Both the position numbers and the translations under genes were made by a program. This document shows, one piece after another, positions 34,816 through 43,401 of a stretch of DNA of 64,000 nucleotides; the first letter of the stretch is position 1; every line of letters begins with the position of its first letter. This DNA comes from Bacteroidia bacterium. GTDB taxonomy: Bacteria; Bacteroidota; Bacteroidia; J057. The stretch lies in contig JAWKNO010000003.1 in the NCBI GenBank assembly GCA_041391665.1, positions 558,001 through 622,000 of the forward strand, read 5' to 3'. The notes beneath the pieces were generated by a model. The model did no database searches, had not been told where the DNA came from, and worked only from the letters and a program-made list of their open reading frames with translations.

Positions 34816-35862
34816 TTATAGATTTAATGCCTGAAGAATGGGGGCAGGATCAAATTGAGCGTCGAGTGAGGGCAAATATAGTTCATAAGCTTCTTTTTGT
34901 AGTTTGCCCGCATAAAAACTATGGAAAAAGTGTTTTCCGTACTTAATGACATAGTTAAGGATAAAAAAACGAAAAGCTTCTTTAATAAATAATACTTCCG
35001 CTTCGCTGAGCGGGTAAATCTCGTGATACGATTTCAGAAACAGCAAAAACCGGTCTTCCATTAGTGGAGAAACGAGATAACTGAAAACGGTCCGGTCTCC
35101 GGCATCAGATACTACACGGCTAAAAAAGTAGAAATCCAGCACACGGGAGGCCATTCGAAACCAGTCATAATCCCAGCGACTGTAAAATTGGCCATTTTCC
35201 CTGATCGAGAAGTTGCCAATGTTCCAGTCAACAAATACCGGAAGCTTGAGGAAGTTGTTGTAACCGATTTTTTCAGTATTGGTCAGAAACAACTCACATT
35301 GACTTTTGATCTGATCTATCTGCAGGCGGTATTCAAACCGGCCTGCACCGGTTTCGAGGATATTTTGCAGGTCGATGATATCAGACTGAACCGTCTTGGA
35401 AGAAGCCGGAAGCTGAGAGACAATGGACGCACAAGCTTTATGAAAAAGCGCAACCTGCTGCCCCAGCGTGATAATATGGGCATCGTCAAGCCTGCGGGGC
35501 ATTTTTTGTTTGATGTGTATGGCCTGATAAAAAACCACCCATACGTCCTGAATTTCATCTTTAAAGCGGTAGGTAAACACTTCCCCCTCTTTCAGCAGAG
35601 AATGAGCGAGAAATTTGCTGAAAGGTTTGGGCAGACTATTGGCGAGAACATTGATAATGGTGTGGTCTTCCTTGAAATGTTCGTATTTGCCAAAGTAGGA
35701 GAGTTTGGCGATAACAAAGCGCTTTTTGCCCTGAAGTTTCACCTTATAGACATGGTTGGTAGAGACTTTGGCGCTGATGTCGGTGATAGATTTGACCGGC
35801 GTTTTGGGATCATACGCCTTCCAGGCTTCGGCGACGATCATGGGAAAATCAATAAGTTTCAT
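34816..35862 (-). CDS. Phosphotransferase/kinase-like protein
   Basis: 348 residues of the aminoglycoside phosphotransferase/choline kinase fold. An N-lobe lysine lies in RFVIAKLSYFGKYEHFKEDH. The catalytic loop is FVDWNIGNFSI, with the usual HxD replaced by VDWNIGN, and the metal-binding segment is RWDYDWFRMASRVLDF. It is adjacent to a HAD phosphatase, which may remove the phosphate. The variant catalytic loop leaves activity open. Confidence 0.78.
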   Translation of the reverse strand: MKLIDFPMIVAEAWKAYDPKTPVKSITDISAKVSTNHVYKVKLQGKKRFVIAKLSYFGKYEHFKEDHTIINVLANSLPKPFSKFLAHSLLKEGEVFTYRFKDEIQDVWVVFYQAIHIKQKMPRRLDDAHIITLGQQVALFHKACASIVSQLPASSKTVQSDIIDLQNILETGAGRFEYRLQIDQIKSQCELFLTNTEKIGYNNFLKLPVFVDWNIGNFSIRENGQFYSRWDYDWFRMASRVLDFYFFSRVVSDAGDRTVFSYLVSPLMEDRFLLFLKSYHEIYPLSEAEVLFIKEAFRFFILNYVIKYGKHFFHSFYAGKLQKEAYELYLPSLDAQFDPAPILQALNL

Positions 35863-35924
35863 AAGGGGCGTAGTTTGAATGCAAAGATGATAAAAAGGAT
35901 GGGGAAAGTTGATAGATAAAAATC

Positions 35925-35962
35925 TTTACAAAATGTTTAGTTATGACTAAACATTTTGTAAA
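35925..35962. promoter_or_regulatory. 16+6+16 palindromic operator of the toxin-antitoxin module
   Basis: TTTACAAAATGTTTAG, TTATGA, CTAAACATTTTGTAAA: perfect 16-bp arms with a 6-nt centre. It overlaps the region between the -33 and -7 elements of the promoter at 35959-35966, so a bound antitoxin would block transcription. Confidence 0.75.
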
Positions 35963-35966
35963 TTTG
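35959..35966 (+). promoter_or_regulatory. -7 box of the toxin-antitoxin-chaperone promoter
   Basis: TAAATTTG is an exact TAnnTTTG box, 43 nt upstream of the first start codon of the module and partly inside the palindrome. Confidence 0.6.
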
Positions 35967-36009
35967 TAAGTATAGAATGATTGAAAGCACAATACAATGC
36001 TGACGTTTT

Positions 36010-36402
36010 ATGCCCAGGTTCACCATTAAAGAAATAGAAGAAGTCAGCGGAAACCGTGTTCGCATTTACAAACTTTTCAGAGATGATCACTGCGAGTTTG
36101 ATGAATTTTGTATGGAGATAAGAAAGGAAGGAAACCTGGAGGCTCAGTTCGCTGTTATTCAGAATCGTTTGGAAGACGTTGCGAATATGCGACTACTTCC
36201 TGTCTCAAAATTTCGGGATATAACGCCTTCAAAGAGCAGGATAAAAGAATATTAAGTTAAAACCCGGGACCTGAGAGTGTATTTATTTTATGAAGAACTT
36301 CATGGCAAAATCATAGCTTGTGCGGGGAAAAAATCAACACAGAAAAAAGACATAAAAAGATTCAGGAGAATCATTCATGAATATTTTGAAAGCCGGAATT
36401 AA
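36010..36402 (+). pseudogene. RelE/HigB-like toxin with an in-frame stop
   Basis: The frame reads MPRFTIKEIEEVSGNRVRIY up to KEY, then TAA (36253-36255), then continues in the same frame VKTRDLRVYLFYEELHGKII to EYFESRN and stops at 36402, which makes 130 codons in all. The second half has the pattern of HigB/Gp49-type toxins (LRVYLFYEE, GKKSTQKKDIKRF). A Glu at the stop would restore a full gene. Its end overlaps the antitoxin start. Either the toxin is dead, or the first 81 residues are made alone, or the stop is a sequence error. Confidence 0.7.
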
Positions 36403-36868
36403 AGCAAATCATAATCCTATGTTTAAGAAAGAAGAACTCAAAAAATACCCTGAGTATTGGCTGGAAGGCATTCAGAATGAACTGTTTCGCCAGCTACATG
36501 CATATATGGAAAAAGAAGGGCTTAATCAGACTCAACTGGCAACCCGGCTGGGAGTTACCAAAGGGTATATTTCACAGATACTGAATGGTAACTTTAATTT
36601 TACTATAAAAAAGCTCGTAGAGCTATTACTCTCCATCGGGAAGGTTCCGGAGTTTAGGGTTTTGTCGGTGAATGAATTTCTTTCCGGAAAAAATTTAGAA
36701 ACGATTACGATTCGCAATGCAAATGAAATGCTAACCAGCATTCCTATACAATCAAAGAATAATACAGGCAGGATCATCCGTATGAGTACGGTTTACGCTC
36801 AATCTAATATAGCCTCAGAGCCAGAATTATTAGAATATGGATCAGAACAGATAAAACATTATGCATAA
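36377..36868 (+). CDS. HigA-like antitoxin with helix-turn-helix and C-terminal extension
   Basis: 163 residues; a start at 36419 (MFKKEELKKY) is also possible. The XRE-type helix-turn-helix lies at about residues 48-75 (LNQTQLATRLGVTKGYISQI). The last 60 residues are not part of the fold and may be a flexible chaperone-recognition tail, as in tripartite modules. It overlaps the toxin frame and the next gene (8 nt). The upstream palindrome is its likely binding site. Confidence 0.82.
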   Translation: MNILKAGIKANHNPMFKKEELKKYPEYWLEGIQNELFRQLHAYMEKEGLNQTQLATRLGVTKGYISQILNGNFNFTIKKLVELLLSIGKVPEFRVLSVNEFLSGKNLETITIRNANEMLTSIPIQSKNNTGRIIRMSTVYAQSNIASEPELLEYGSEQIKHYA

Positions 36869-37298
36869 GGAGATGGAAGAAAGCCGGAACCTAAAAATAG
36901 AGTTAGGAATTCAGTCTGTGAAGGTACGCGAGTTTTTAAATAAACCAGATACTTCGCCTTCTGAGGGTGAATTGAAAATAAGCTATAACTTTTCCCTCAC
37001 GGTTGAAGCAGCGCGCGATGTATTAATTATTACTGTAGGGGTATTTTACTGGAAAGAATCACCTGATAACAGGTTATTTTCTCTAACTGTGGACAATACC
37101 TTCCTTGTTAAAGATTTGGCTTCTTTCCAAAAGGGAATATCTTATGAAATTCCCGATTCAATTATCCATACATTATTATCAATTTCGATTTCTCATACAA
37201 GGGGCTTGCTCGCGCATTATAGCTCAGGGACACCGTTTGAATCATTTCTTCTTCCCATTATTCCAATGGATGATCTTGTCAAAAATCTTGTTTGGTAA
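36861..37298 (+). CDS. SecB-like chaperone of a toxin-antitoxin-chaperone module
   Basis: 145 residues; a start at 36873 is also possible. The beta-rich body (EGELKISYNFSLTVEAARDV, LIITVGVFYW) and the ending HTRGLLAHYSSGTPFESFLL, PIIPMDDLVKNLVW follow the layout of SecB, whose end is ARxxxxxLxxxGTFPxLxLxPVxFxxL. In known TAC modules a SecB-like protein protects the antitoxin from degradation. The overlap with the antitoxin gene and the gene order toxin-antitoxin-SecB fit that model. Confidence 0.72.
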   Translation: MHKEMEESRNLKIELGIQSVKVREFLNKPDTSPSEGELKISYNFSLTVEAARDVLIITVGVFYWKESPDNRLFSLTVDNTFLVKDLASFQKGISYEIPDSIIHTLLSISISHTRGLLAHYSSGTPFESFLLPIIPMDDLVKNLVW

Positions 37299-37342
37299 CA
37301 AACATCACAGAAAGCCTGGAAAGATAACATTAGTTTTGCCCC

Positions 37343-37579
37343 ATGAAAAACAATCCCTTCTCCAATATTTCTTTCTGGCTGATGATAAGCCTGACACTGG
37401 GTCTGGCACCTTTTTTCCCTGAGCCGCATATCTGGGGCAAAATCAAGTGGATCGCTGGCGGTGCCGTGGGTATGGCTCCGATGGACTGGTTTGACACCCT
37501 GCTGCACGGACTACCCTGGGTAGGATTGATAGTAGCAGTGGCGATGAATGCCACACGGAAGCAGGAGGTGAAGCAGTGA
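37343..37579 (+). CDS. Small membrane protein with two helices
   Basis: 78 residues: a first helix ISFWLMISLTLGLAPFF, a loop with PHIWGKIKWIAGGAVGMAPM, and a second helix LPWVGLIVAVAM. Probably inserted in the inner membrane. It is 5 nt from the convergent protease gene end. Function unknown; the loop looks conserved enough for a real family. Confidence 0.65.
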   Translation: MKNNPFSNISFWLMISLTLGLAPFFPEPHIWGKIKWIAGGAVGMAPMDWFDTLLHGLPWVGLIVAVAMNATRKQEVKQ

Positions 37580-37584
37580 GCATG

Positions 37585-38529
37585 TCACCGGCAACTCCCG
37601 GTGTACAGGTTTTGTGAATAAATCGCCGGGTAGTTTTTGCAGTCAGACAGTAGTTTGATTGCTTTCGCTTTGTCCGGACTGGAGGCATAATACGCTTCCA
37701 CAATCTTCATTCCGACAAAATACCCCAGATCTGCAGGTTGATTTTCGTCCACACTTCCCCCATAAACCCAATCTGAGTAATCGGCTATACCCTTATTCAC
37801 ATCTGCCTTAAATTTTTGCCACAACCCGCATTCGTGTTGTGCGCCATATTCGTGCAGGAAAGGATTGCTGTCGAGTTTCAGCAGGCTTCGGGTGACAAAA
37901 TCTGCAAATCCTTCTTTCATAGCAGTGGACGCAAGGTCCCGGGTGTATTTATTTTTCTGCCATGAATGAACGGCTTCGTGGACCACAACCGGTACTACAT
38001 TTCCAGTCTTGTTTATTGTGCTCCGAAGCCAGGGTGAAAGCTCGGAAATAATAGCACTAGAATCAGCGGCCACCATTTCTGTGCCGACCAGAATCTGGCC
38101 TTTCGAAACTGTGCCGCCGGTGCGGAGGCATCCAAAAGCAAAACAAATCCGCGGCGGCTTAAATCCAGGAAGAATATCCTGAAGCATCAATAAGTATTTT
38201 TCTATTTCGGCTTTTTGGTGTTCGATTTTCAGCGTGTTTTCCCTGATGGATGTCAGATAACCGGGGTACCGGCGAATCACCTTGACGATCTCCCCGGCAG
38301 TAAAGTCGCGCAGTTTGATAAACTGCTGGTTGTCCTTTGAGGCTTTCGCTATATACTCCTGCTCGAAAACCTTTATACTGTCCGCATTGCTCCGGGCCTC
38401 TGCCAGAAGGTCGTATGCCCTCCAGAAATTATCAATATCCGTTGTGATGATTTCTGCCTGGGGAAAAAGCGGGTTTCCCCATGTAACCATAAAAAATATA
38501 AGACAATATCGCATGTGTTTACATTTCAT
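37585..38529 (-). CDS. Exported zinc-dependent protease (DUF2268-like)
   Basis: 314 residues, with a signal peptide (about 1-24; CLIFFMVTWGNPLF). The zinc motif is HEAVH in VVVHEAVHSWQ (about residue 187), with the third ligand probably Glu in MKEGFADFV 20 residues later. Extended Cys residues lie near FAFGCLRTGG and the C-terminus. The layout fits the predicted Zn-proteases of DUF2268. The start at 38529 could be moved five codons to MRYCLIF. Substrate unknown. Confidence 0.75.
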   Translation of the reverse strand: MKCKHMRYCLIFFMVTWGNPLFPQAEIITTDIDNFWRAYDLLAEARSNADSIKVFEQEYIAKASKDNQQFIKLRDFTAGEIVKVIRRYPGYLTSIRENTLKIEHQKAEIEKYLLMLQDILPGFKPPRICFAFGCLRTGGTVSKGQILVGTEMVAADSSAIISELSPWLRSTINKTGNVVPVVVHEAVHSWQKNKYTRDLASTAMKEGFADFVTRSLLKLDSNPFLHEYGAQHECGLWQKFKADVNKGIADYSDWVYGGSVDENQPADLGYFVGMKIVEAYYASSPDKAKAIKLLSDCKNYPAIYSQNLYTGSCR

Positions 38530-38551
38530 ACGACGGATTTATAATTAATCA

Positions 38552-38621
38552 CATAAATCTACAAACATTCCTTCACCAGCCCAAATGGTTTGCCCGCGAC
38601 ACCCCCGGTTCTTGATTTTCG
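38552..38621. repeat. 70-bp perfect direct repeat, left copy
   Basis: Starts CATAAATCTACAAACATTCC and ends CCCGGTTCTTGATTTTCG. The identical 70 bp recur at 39822-39891 in the same orientation, 1270 bp apart, on either side of the second DUF1016 gene. The flanking DNA beyond the repeat is still partly alike (AAAACTGCGTCACAAC versus AAAACTCCGTCTCAAC). Confidence 0.9.
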
Positions 38622-38733
38622 GGGAAAAACTGCGTCACAACGCCATACACTTTTGACGACATTGGGTAACCCAAATGCAGAACTACGTGTCTTGGGGCTA
38701 CTCTACGAGTTAGTCGTCAGAGAGATGATTCTC

Positions 38734-39747
38734 TTATAATTCGTTATCTGCTAGTTTTTCTCGGATGATTTGTCGCTCTCTTTCTATTTCTGCGGCGAGT
38801 TCTTCTTCCGTAGGCAGGTAAGGCAGATATTTACTGGCAAAAATTTGTTTGTTTTCATGTAATACAGAATAGCGGGCAATGGTACGATCCGTTTCTGTAC
38901 AGAGTAAGATTCCTATCGTGGGGTTGTCTCCCTCTTTTCTTTCCAAATCGTCAAACATCCGTACATACATGTCTAATTGACCAATATCCTGATGGGTGAT
39001 TTTATCGGTTTTGAGTTCCACAATCACAAAGCATTTCAGGATATAGTTGTAGAAAACCAGGTCAATAAAAAAATCCTTTGTTTCGGTTCGGATATGTTTT
39101 TGCCGGGCTACAAAGGCAAAACCTTTTCCCAGTTCCAGCAGAAAATGTTGCAGATTATTGATAAGAGTTTGTTCTAAATGTTGTTCAGTGTACACATAGT
39201 GGGTGGGTATGTTAAGGAACTCCAGTACGGTAGGGTTTTTTATAAACTCATGAGTATCCTGCTGAAAAGCTTTTGTATTTTCCTTCATTTCATCCTCCAC
39301 GGGTTGCTGCATCTGCGATGAAAGCAAACGGTGATAATACAGTGTATTGATATTTCTTTCCAATGTACGTACTGCCCAGTTTTGGTCGGAGGCTTCTTTC
39401 AGGTAGTATTGTTGAGCATTCTTATCTAAAACTCTCATAATCAGCCGTATGTGCGACCAATTCAATTTGGCACAAGCGTGTGCCAAATGTTTCCACTCAG
39501 GGAAGGTCTTATAAAGCTGGCGATAGTCCCTCAAAGTTCTGGCACTAAATCCTTTGCCAAGGGCCGAAGAAAGTCTGCTTAAAATTTCTTTGCCATAGTC
39601 GGCTCGTTCTCTTCCCTCCTGCTCCTCTTCAACAATTCGTTTACCCATTAACCAGTAGGCTTCAATCATTGCTGAAGCAGTTGCAGCATAGGCATTTCGG
39701 CGGGCTTGTTCCAGAATTTGCTTTATGTCATGTATTAGTTTATCCAT
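38734..39747 (-). CDS. DUF1016 PDDEXK nuclease (YhcG family), copy 2
   Basis: 337 residues of the same family as the gene at 25282. The N-terminal DUF1016 domain has YWLMGKRIVEEEQEGRERAD and GFSARTLRDYRQLYKTFPEW; the nuclease motif is KDFFIDLVFYN followed by CFVIVELKTDKI (D-E-x-K). The gene is flanked on both sides by a perfect 70-bp direct repeat, so it entered as a unit. No partner gene like the one at 26301 is present here. Confidence 0.9.
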   Translation of the reverse strand: MDKLIHDIKQILEQARRNAYAATASAMIEAYWLMGKRIVEEEQEGRERADYGKEILSRLSSALGKGFSARTLRDYRQLYKTFPEWKHLAHACAKLNWSHIRLIMRVLDKNAQQYYLKEASDQNWAVRTLERNINTLYYHRLLSSQMQQPVEDEMKENTKAFQQDTHEFIKNPTVLEFLNIPTHYVYTEQHLEQTLINNLQHFLLELGKGFAFVARQKHIRTETKDFFIDLVFYNYILKCFVIVELKTDKITHQDIGQLDMYVRMFDDLERKEGDNPTIGILLCTETDRTIARYSVLHENKQIFASKYLPYLPTEEELAAEIERERQIIREKLADNEL

Positions 39748-39821
39748 ACCTAAAACTCTGAATTACAGTTCATATCTCAATACTTAGAAATATTTCACCT
39801 GTAAATTGTCTTCGTATAAAT

Positions 39822-39891
39822 CATAAATCTACAAACATTCCTTCACCAGCCCAAATGGTTTGCCCGCGACACCCCCGGTTCTTGATTTTCG
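39822..39891. repeat. 70-bp perfect direct repeat, right copy
   Basis: Identical to 38552-38621. Its end lies 43 nt before the start of the 39935 gene, so it sits in that gene's upstream region. Confidence 0.9.
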
Positions 39892-39934
39892 CAGCCAAAA
39901 CTCCGTCTCAACATATACACTAACTGCGAATATT

Positions 39935-41086
39935 ATGACGACGACCCTACCCTTCGCCCGGATCACCGGCTTCATACTACTCTCGTTTTTCGCGCAGCGG
40001 GTTTTTTCGCAACCCATGTTTTACCTGCCCGACGGTCAATCTCCCTGCCCGGGTGAGAATGTACACATTGATATGCTGGTTCCCGACATTTTTGATTCCT
40101 ATATGTGGGATCTGGGAAATGGTTTCACTTATCCGGGTTATCAGCCACCCGTTGTTTCTTATGAGGAACAAGGTTCTTACGCACTGAGCCTCACTGTTAC
40201 CGACAATACACCTTTCCGGGTGATAGATAAAATCACTGTTACCCAGATCAGCAATGTCTGGGATGATGCAGGCAGTTGCGATCTAAAACCCGACCTTCGG
40301 CTTTATTTCTACAATTCTTCCGGCGGCACATTCTACACCTCGACTCCTGTAGCTTATAATACCTTTCCCCCCGTTGATTTTATGATAGACGGAATACTGA
40401 CACGTGAGGCCTTCCGTATCGCAGTCTGGGAATACGACTTTATGATCGCATGGCCCTTCTGCTGGAATCTTTCGGGGGAAGATCTGGGGTATGTGCTGGT
40501 GCCGGCAAATATTACCGGCGATACCCTTTTTCAGCCAGCCCATAACCTGGAAGTTGTCATCACGACCAAACTGGTAACGAGCACAACCTTTCACCTCGAT
40601 ATCACACTTTCTGAAGGTATTCCTGTGATTAGCTGCCACAATGATACCCTCGACTCAGGAGACTCAACCGCCACGGCCTGGTACGATACTCAGGGTCAAT
40701 TGGTCGGCTCCGGTCAACAGTTTCTGCCCTCCACACCGGGCGAATATTATGTCGAAAGAGTCTCTGGCATCTGTAAACCTCGTTCACACGCGATTTCCTG
40801 GCCATGTAACGCTTCTACGTCCATTGAAACAGAGGTTTCCGATTCAGAAATCCATATCTATCCCAACCCCACAGAGAGACAGCTGTTTGTTTCCCTCCCG
40901 CAACCAAAGGAGACAAAAGAACTAATTATCGAAATAACAGACATTACCGGGCGAAAGGTCATCAGCACGAAACGACCCTGGGAAGCGATCATTGAAATGA
41001 GCCTGCCTCCATTGCCCGCTGGTACCTATATCGTGCAAATCCGGAGCGACCGCAATACATTTTCCAAACGCATAAACATTATCTGA
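39935..41086 (+). CDS. Secreted PKD-domain protein with type IX sorting tail
   Basis: 383 residues from ATG 39935; earlier in-frame starts lie inside the 70-bp repeat and have no signal. A signal peptide (FARITGFILLSFFAQRVFS) is followed by a PKD-like domain (about residues 27-100; SPCPGENVHIDMLVPDIFDS, then VVSYEEQGSYALSLTVTDN). A middle region of unknown fold follows, then the type A sorting tail (about 305-383; IYPNPTERQLFVSLPQP ... GRKVISTK ... GTYIVQI). Exported to the cell surface by the type IX system. Confidence 0.85.
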   Translation: MTTTLPFARITGFILLSFFAQRVFSQPMFYLPDGQSPCPGENVHIDMLVPDIFDSYMWDLGNGFTYPGYQPPVVSYEEQGSYALSLTVTDNTPFRVIDKITVTQISNVWDDAGSCDLKPDLRLYFYNSSGGTFYTSTPVAYNTFPPVDFMIDGILTREAFRIAVWEYDFMIAWPFCWNLSGEDLGYVLVPANITGDTLFQPAHNLEVVITTKLVTSTTFHLDITLSEGIPVISCHNDTLDSGDSTATAWYDTQGQLVGSGQQFLPSTPGEYYVERVSGICKPRSHAISWPCNASTSIETEVSDSEIHIYPNPTERQLFVSLPQPKETKELIIEITDITGRKVISTKRPWEAIIEMSLPPLPAGTYIVQIRSDRNTFSKRINII

Positions 41087-41160
41087 CGGGCGTTGGCTGC
41101 ACATTTTTCGCAAACTATCGCAAAGAATCCCTATCTTTCGTGTATTAAACACCAGCCCTC

Positions 41161-42303
41161 ATGCTCCGAACTATACTCCCTATCCTCCTCCTGCTTGCAG
41201 TTTCCTGCACGCCTCAGGCTGAAGTATCCACACCTCAGCGTGAATATATCTATGCCGGCACGTACTCCGTTCGCGGTAGCGAAGGGGTTTATGTCCTTGA
41301 ATTTCAAAGAGATAGCAGCAAACTAGCGGTCATCCAAACTGCTACGACCCGCAATAATCCCTCATTTCTTGACATTAGCGCCGATGGCCGTTTTCTCTAT
41401 TCTATCAATGGCCAGGGAATTGACTCGACGTCTAAATTTGGCTCTGTCGGTGCATTCTCCATCAATCAGGCCGATGGTAAACTCTCGCTGATCAATGAAG
41501 TTTCCGCTTACGGATCCGGCCCCTGTCATATTCAGTTTTCAGAAGATGGGCACTGGCTTTTCCTTTCTCACTATGGCGGAGGCTCTGTTTCTGTAATTAC
41601 TGTCGAAGAAAATGGCGCTGCCGGTCCACTGGCTGACTCTCTTACCCATACCGGCAGCAGTGTCAACCCCACCCGTCAGGAAAAACCGCATACACATTCC
41701 GCGCAGTCTATCCCCGGTACGCCTTATTTTATGGTCGCAGATCTTGGACTAGACAAACTCATGATCTACGAAATGAAAGACGGCAAAATTACCCCAGCTC
41801 CGGTTCCCTTTGTGGCTACCGAACCAGGATCCGGCCCCCGGCATTTTGCCTTTCACCCATCAAGCGGACGCTTGTATGTAGGAGAAGAACTGACCAGCTC
41901 AGTAAGTGTACACGAATTAGATGTCAATGCAGGGATCACTGAGCAAATTCAAAGACTATCGACTTTACCCGATACCTTTACCCAATACAACTCCGTAGCA
42001 GACATTCACTTCAGCCCCGACGGAAAGTTTTTGTACGTATCCAACCGCGGACACAATAGCCTGGTGATTTATTCGGTCGATGCAGATTCGGGCAAACTTA
42101 CCCTTGTCGGATTTCAAGAAACAATGGGCGAAACACCCCGCAATTTCATGATAGACCCCAAAGGGGAATTTGTGTTTGTCGCCCATCAAAATTCAGACAA
42201 TATCGTCGGATTCAGGCGCGATGCCCAAACCGGAAAGCTTACTTACGCAGGAATAAATGTGAGCGTGCCCAGTCCGGTCTGTCTGAAGATGTTGATATTG
42301 TAA
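41161..42303 (+). CDS. Lactonase family lipoprotein (seven-bladed propeller)
   Basis: 380 residues. The lipobox signal MLRTILPILLLLAVSC makes Cys16 the anchor. The body is the lactonase beta-propeller seen in 6-phosphogluconolactonase-like proteins: EYIYAGTYSVRGSEGVYVL, NNPSFLDISADGRFLYSING, SGPCHIQFSEDGHWLFLSHY, GSGPRHFAFHPSSGRLYVGE and ETPRNFMIDPKGEFVFVAHQ. Although the fold is shared with YbhE, an outer-membrane lipoprotein is unlikely to act on the cytoplasmic pentose pathway. A near-consensus -7 box TATCTTTC lies at 41132. Confidence 0.88.
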   Translation: MLRTILPILLLLAVSCTPQAEVSTPQREYIYAGTYSVRGSEGVYVLEFQRDSSKLAVIQTATTRNNPSFLDISADGRFLYSINGQGIDSTSKFGSVGAFSINQADGKLSLINEVSAYGSGPCHIQFSEDGHWLFLSHYGGGSVSVITVEENGAAGPLADSLTHTGSSVNPTRQEKPHTHSAQSIPGTPYFMVADLGLDKLMIYEMKDGKITPAPVPFVATEPGSGPRHFAFHPSSGRLYVGEELTSSVSVHELDVNAGITEQIQRLSTLPDTFTQYNSVADIHFSPDGKFLYVSNRGHNSLVIYSVDADSGKLTLVGFQETMGETPRNFMIDPKGEFVFVAHQNSDNIVGFRRDAQTGKLTYAGINVSVPSPVCLKMLIL

Positions 42304-42407
42304 GAGAAAACAAAAAGCTCCCTTTCGCGTTCTAACCCGTACTCTGGAACTAATCATTATTTCCTTTGTAACGTATAAGAACCCGGGGACCGAATGAATT
42401 ACGAGAT

Positions 42408-43364
42408 ATGGCTGTCTGGATTATTTTTATTGTATGTATTCTCTTCTTTCTTGCACTTGATCTGGGGGTTTTTAACAAAAATCCTCATATTATCAGAACC
42501 AAAGAGGCTTCGGTATGGACAGGTATATGGGTGACCATAGCCTTGAGTTTTTCGGTGGTGATCTACTGGTTGTATAAACACCACCTGGTCACCAATGTGC
42601 ACAATATCGCCCCTCAGGAAGCTGCATTAAAATACATTACCGGCTACCTGATTGAACTATCGCTGAGCATTGACAATATCTTTGTCATTGCCGTCATCTT
42701 TAAATCCTTCCGCATTCCGCAAAAATACCAGCACAGAGTCTTGTTCTGGGGTATCATGGGCGCGATTGTTTTCCGGGCAGTGATGATATTGTTCGGCGTA
42801 ATTCTGATTGAGAAGTTTACCTGGACCACTTATTTTTTCGGTATATTCCTGCTTTATACAGCCTTTGGAATGCTGAAACAAGACGACAGTGAGGAGGGGT
42901 TTGATCCTAAAGGTTCATGGGTATACCGGTTTGTTCGGAAATTTGTCCCTGTAACAGCGACTATGTCCGGAGAGCATTTTTTCATCAAAAAACGAAATCT
43001 TCATATAGCCACGCCTTTATTTATCGCCTTGATTGTCATAGAGGTAACCGATATTATCTTTGCGCTGGACAGCATCCCTGCGATTCTCGCAATTACCTCG
43101 GAGCCTTTTGTCGTTTTTAGTTCCAATATTCTGGCCATTATGGGTTTGCGTTCGATGTATTTTTTCCTCGCCAATATGCTCGAACGGTTCCACCATCTCA
43201 AATACAGCCTGCTGGTTATCCTTTCATTTGTCGGCATAAAAATGTTGCTGGTACATCATTTTAAATTTCCAGAGTGGTTTTCGCTGACATTTATCCTGGT
43301 ATCTCTGCTGGCAGGAATTTTTGTTTCACTCATCTCTGTAAAAGAGCCGGTAAGCGAAAAATAG
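42408..43364 (+). CDS. TerC family integral membrane protein
   Basis: 318 residues, about nine hydrophobic helices. Family motifs are LALDLGVFNKNPH near the N-terminus, LIELSLSIDNIFVIAVIF and VIEVTDIIFALDSIPAILAI, the last two with paired Asp residues in the membrane. TerC proteins are linked to metal (Mn) efflux and tellurium resistance. The gene has 104 nt of upstream DNA and a 37-nt gap to the next. Confidence 0.94.
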   Translation: MAVWIIFIVCILFFLALDLGVFNKNPHIIRTKEASVWTGIWVTIALSFSVVIYWLYKHHLVTNVHNIAPQEAALKYITGYLIELSLSIDNIFVIAVIFKSFRIPQKYQHRVLFWGIMGAIVFRAVMILFGVILIEKFTWTTYFFGIFLLYTAFGMLKQDDSEEGFDPKGSWVYRFVRKFVPVTATMSGEHFFIKKRNLHIATPLFIALIVIEVTDIIFALDSIPAILAITSEPFVVFSSNILAIMGLRSMYFFLANMLERFHHLKYSLLVILSFVGIKMLLVHHFKFPEWFSLTFILVSLLAGIFVSLISVKEPVSEK

Positions 43365-43401
43365 GAATTCAGGAAAAAAGCCTATATTCTCGAAAAAAAA
43401 T

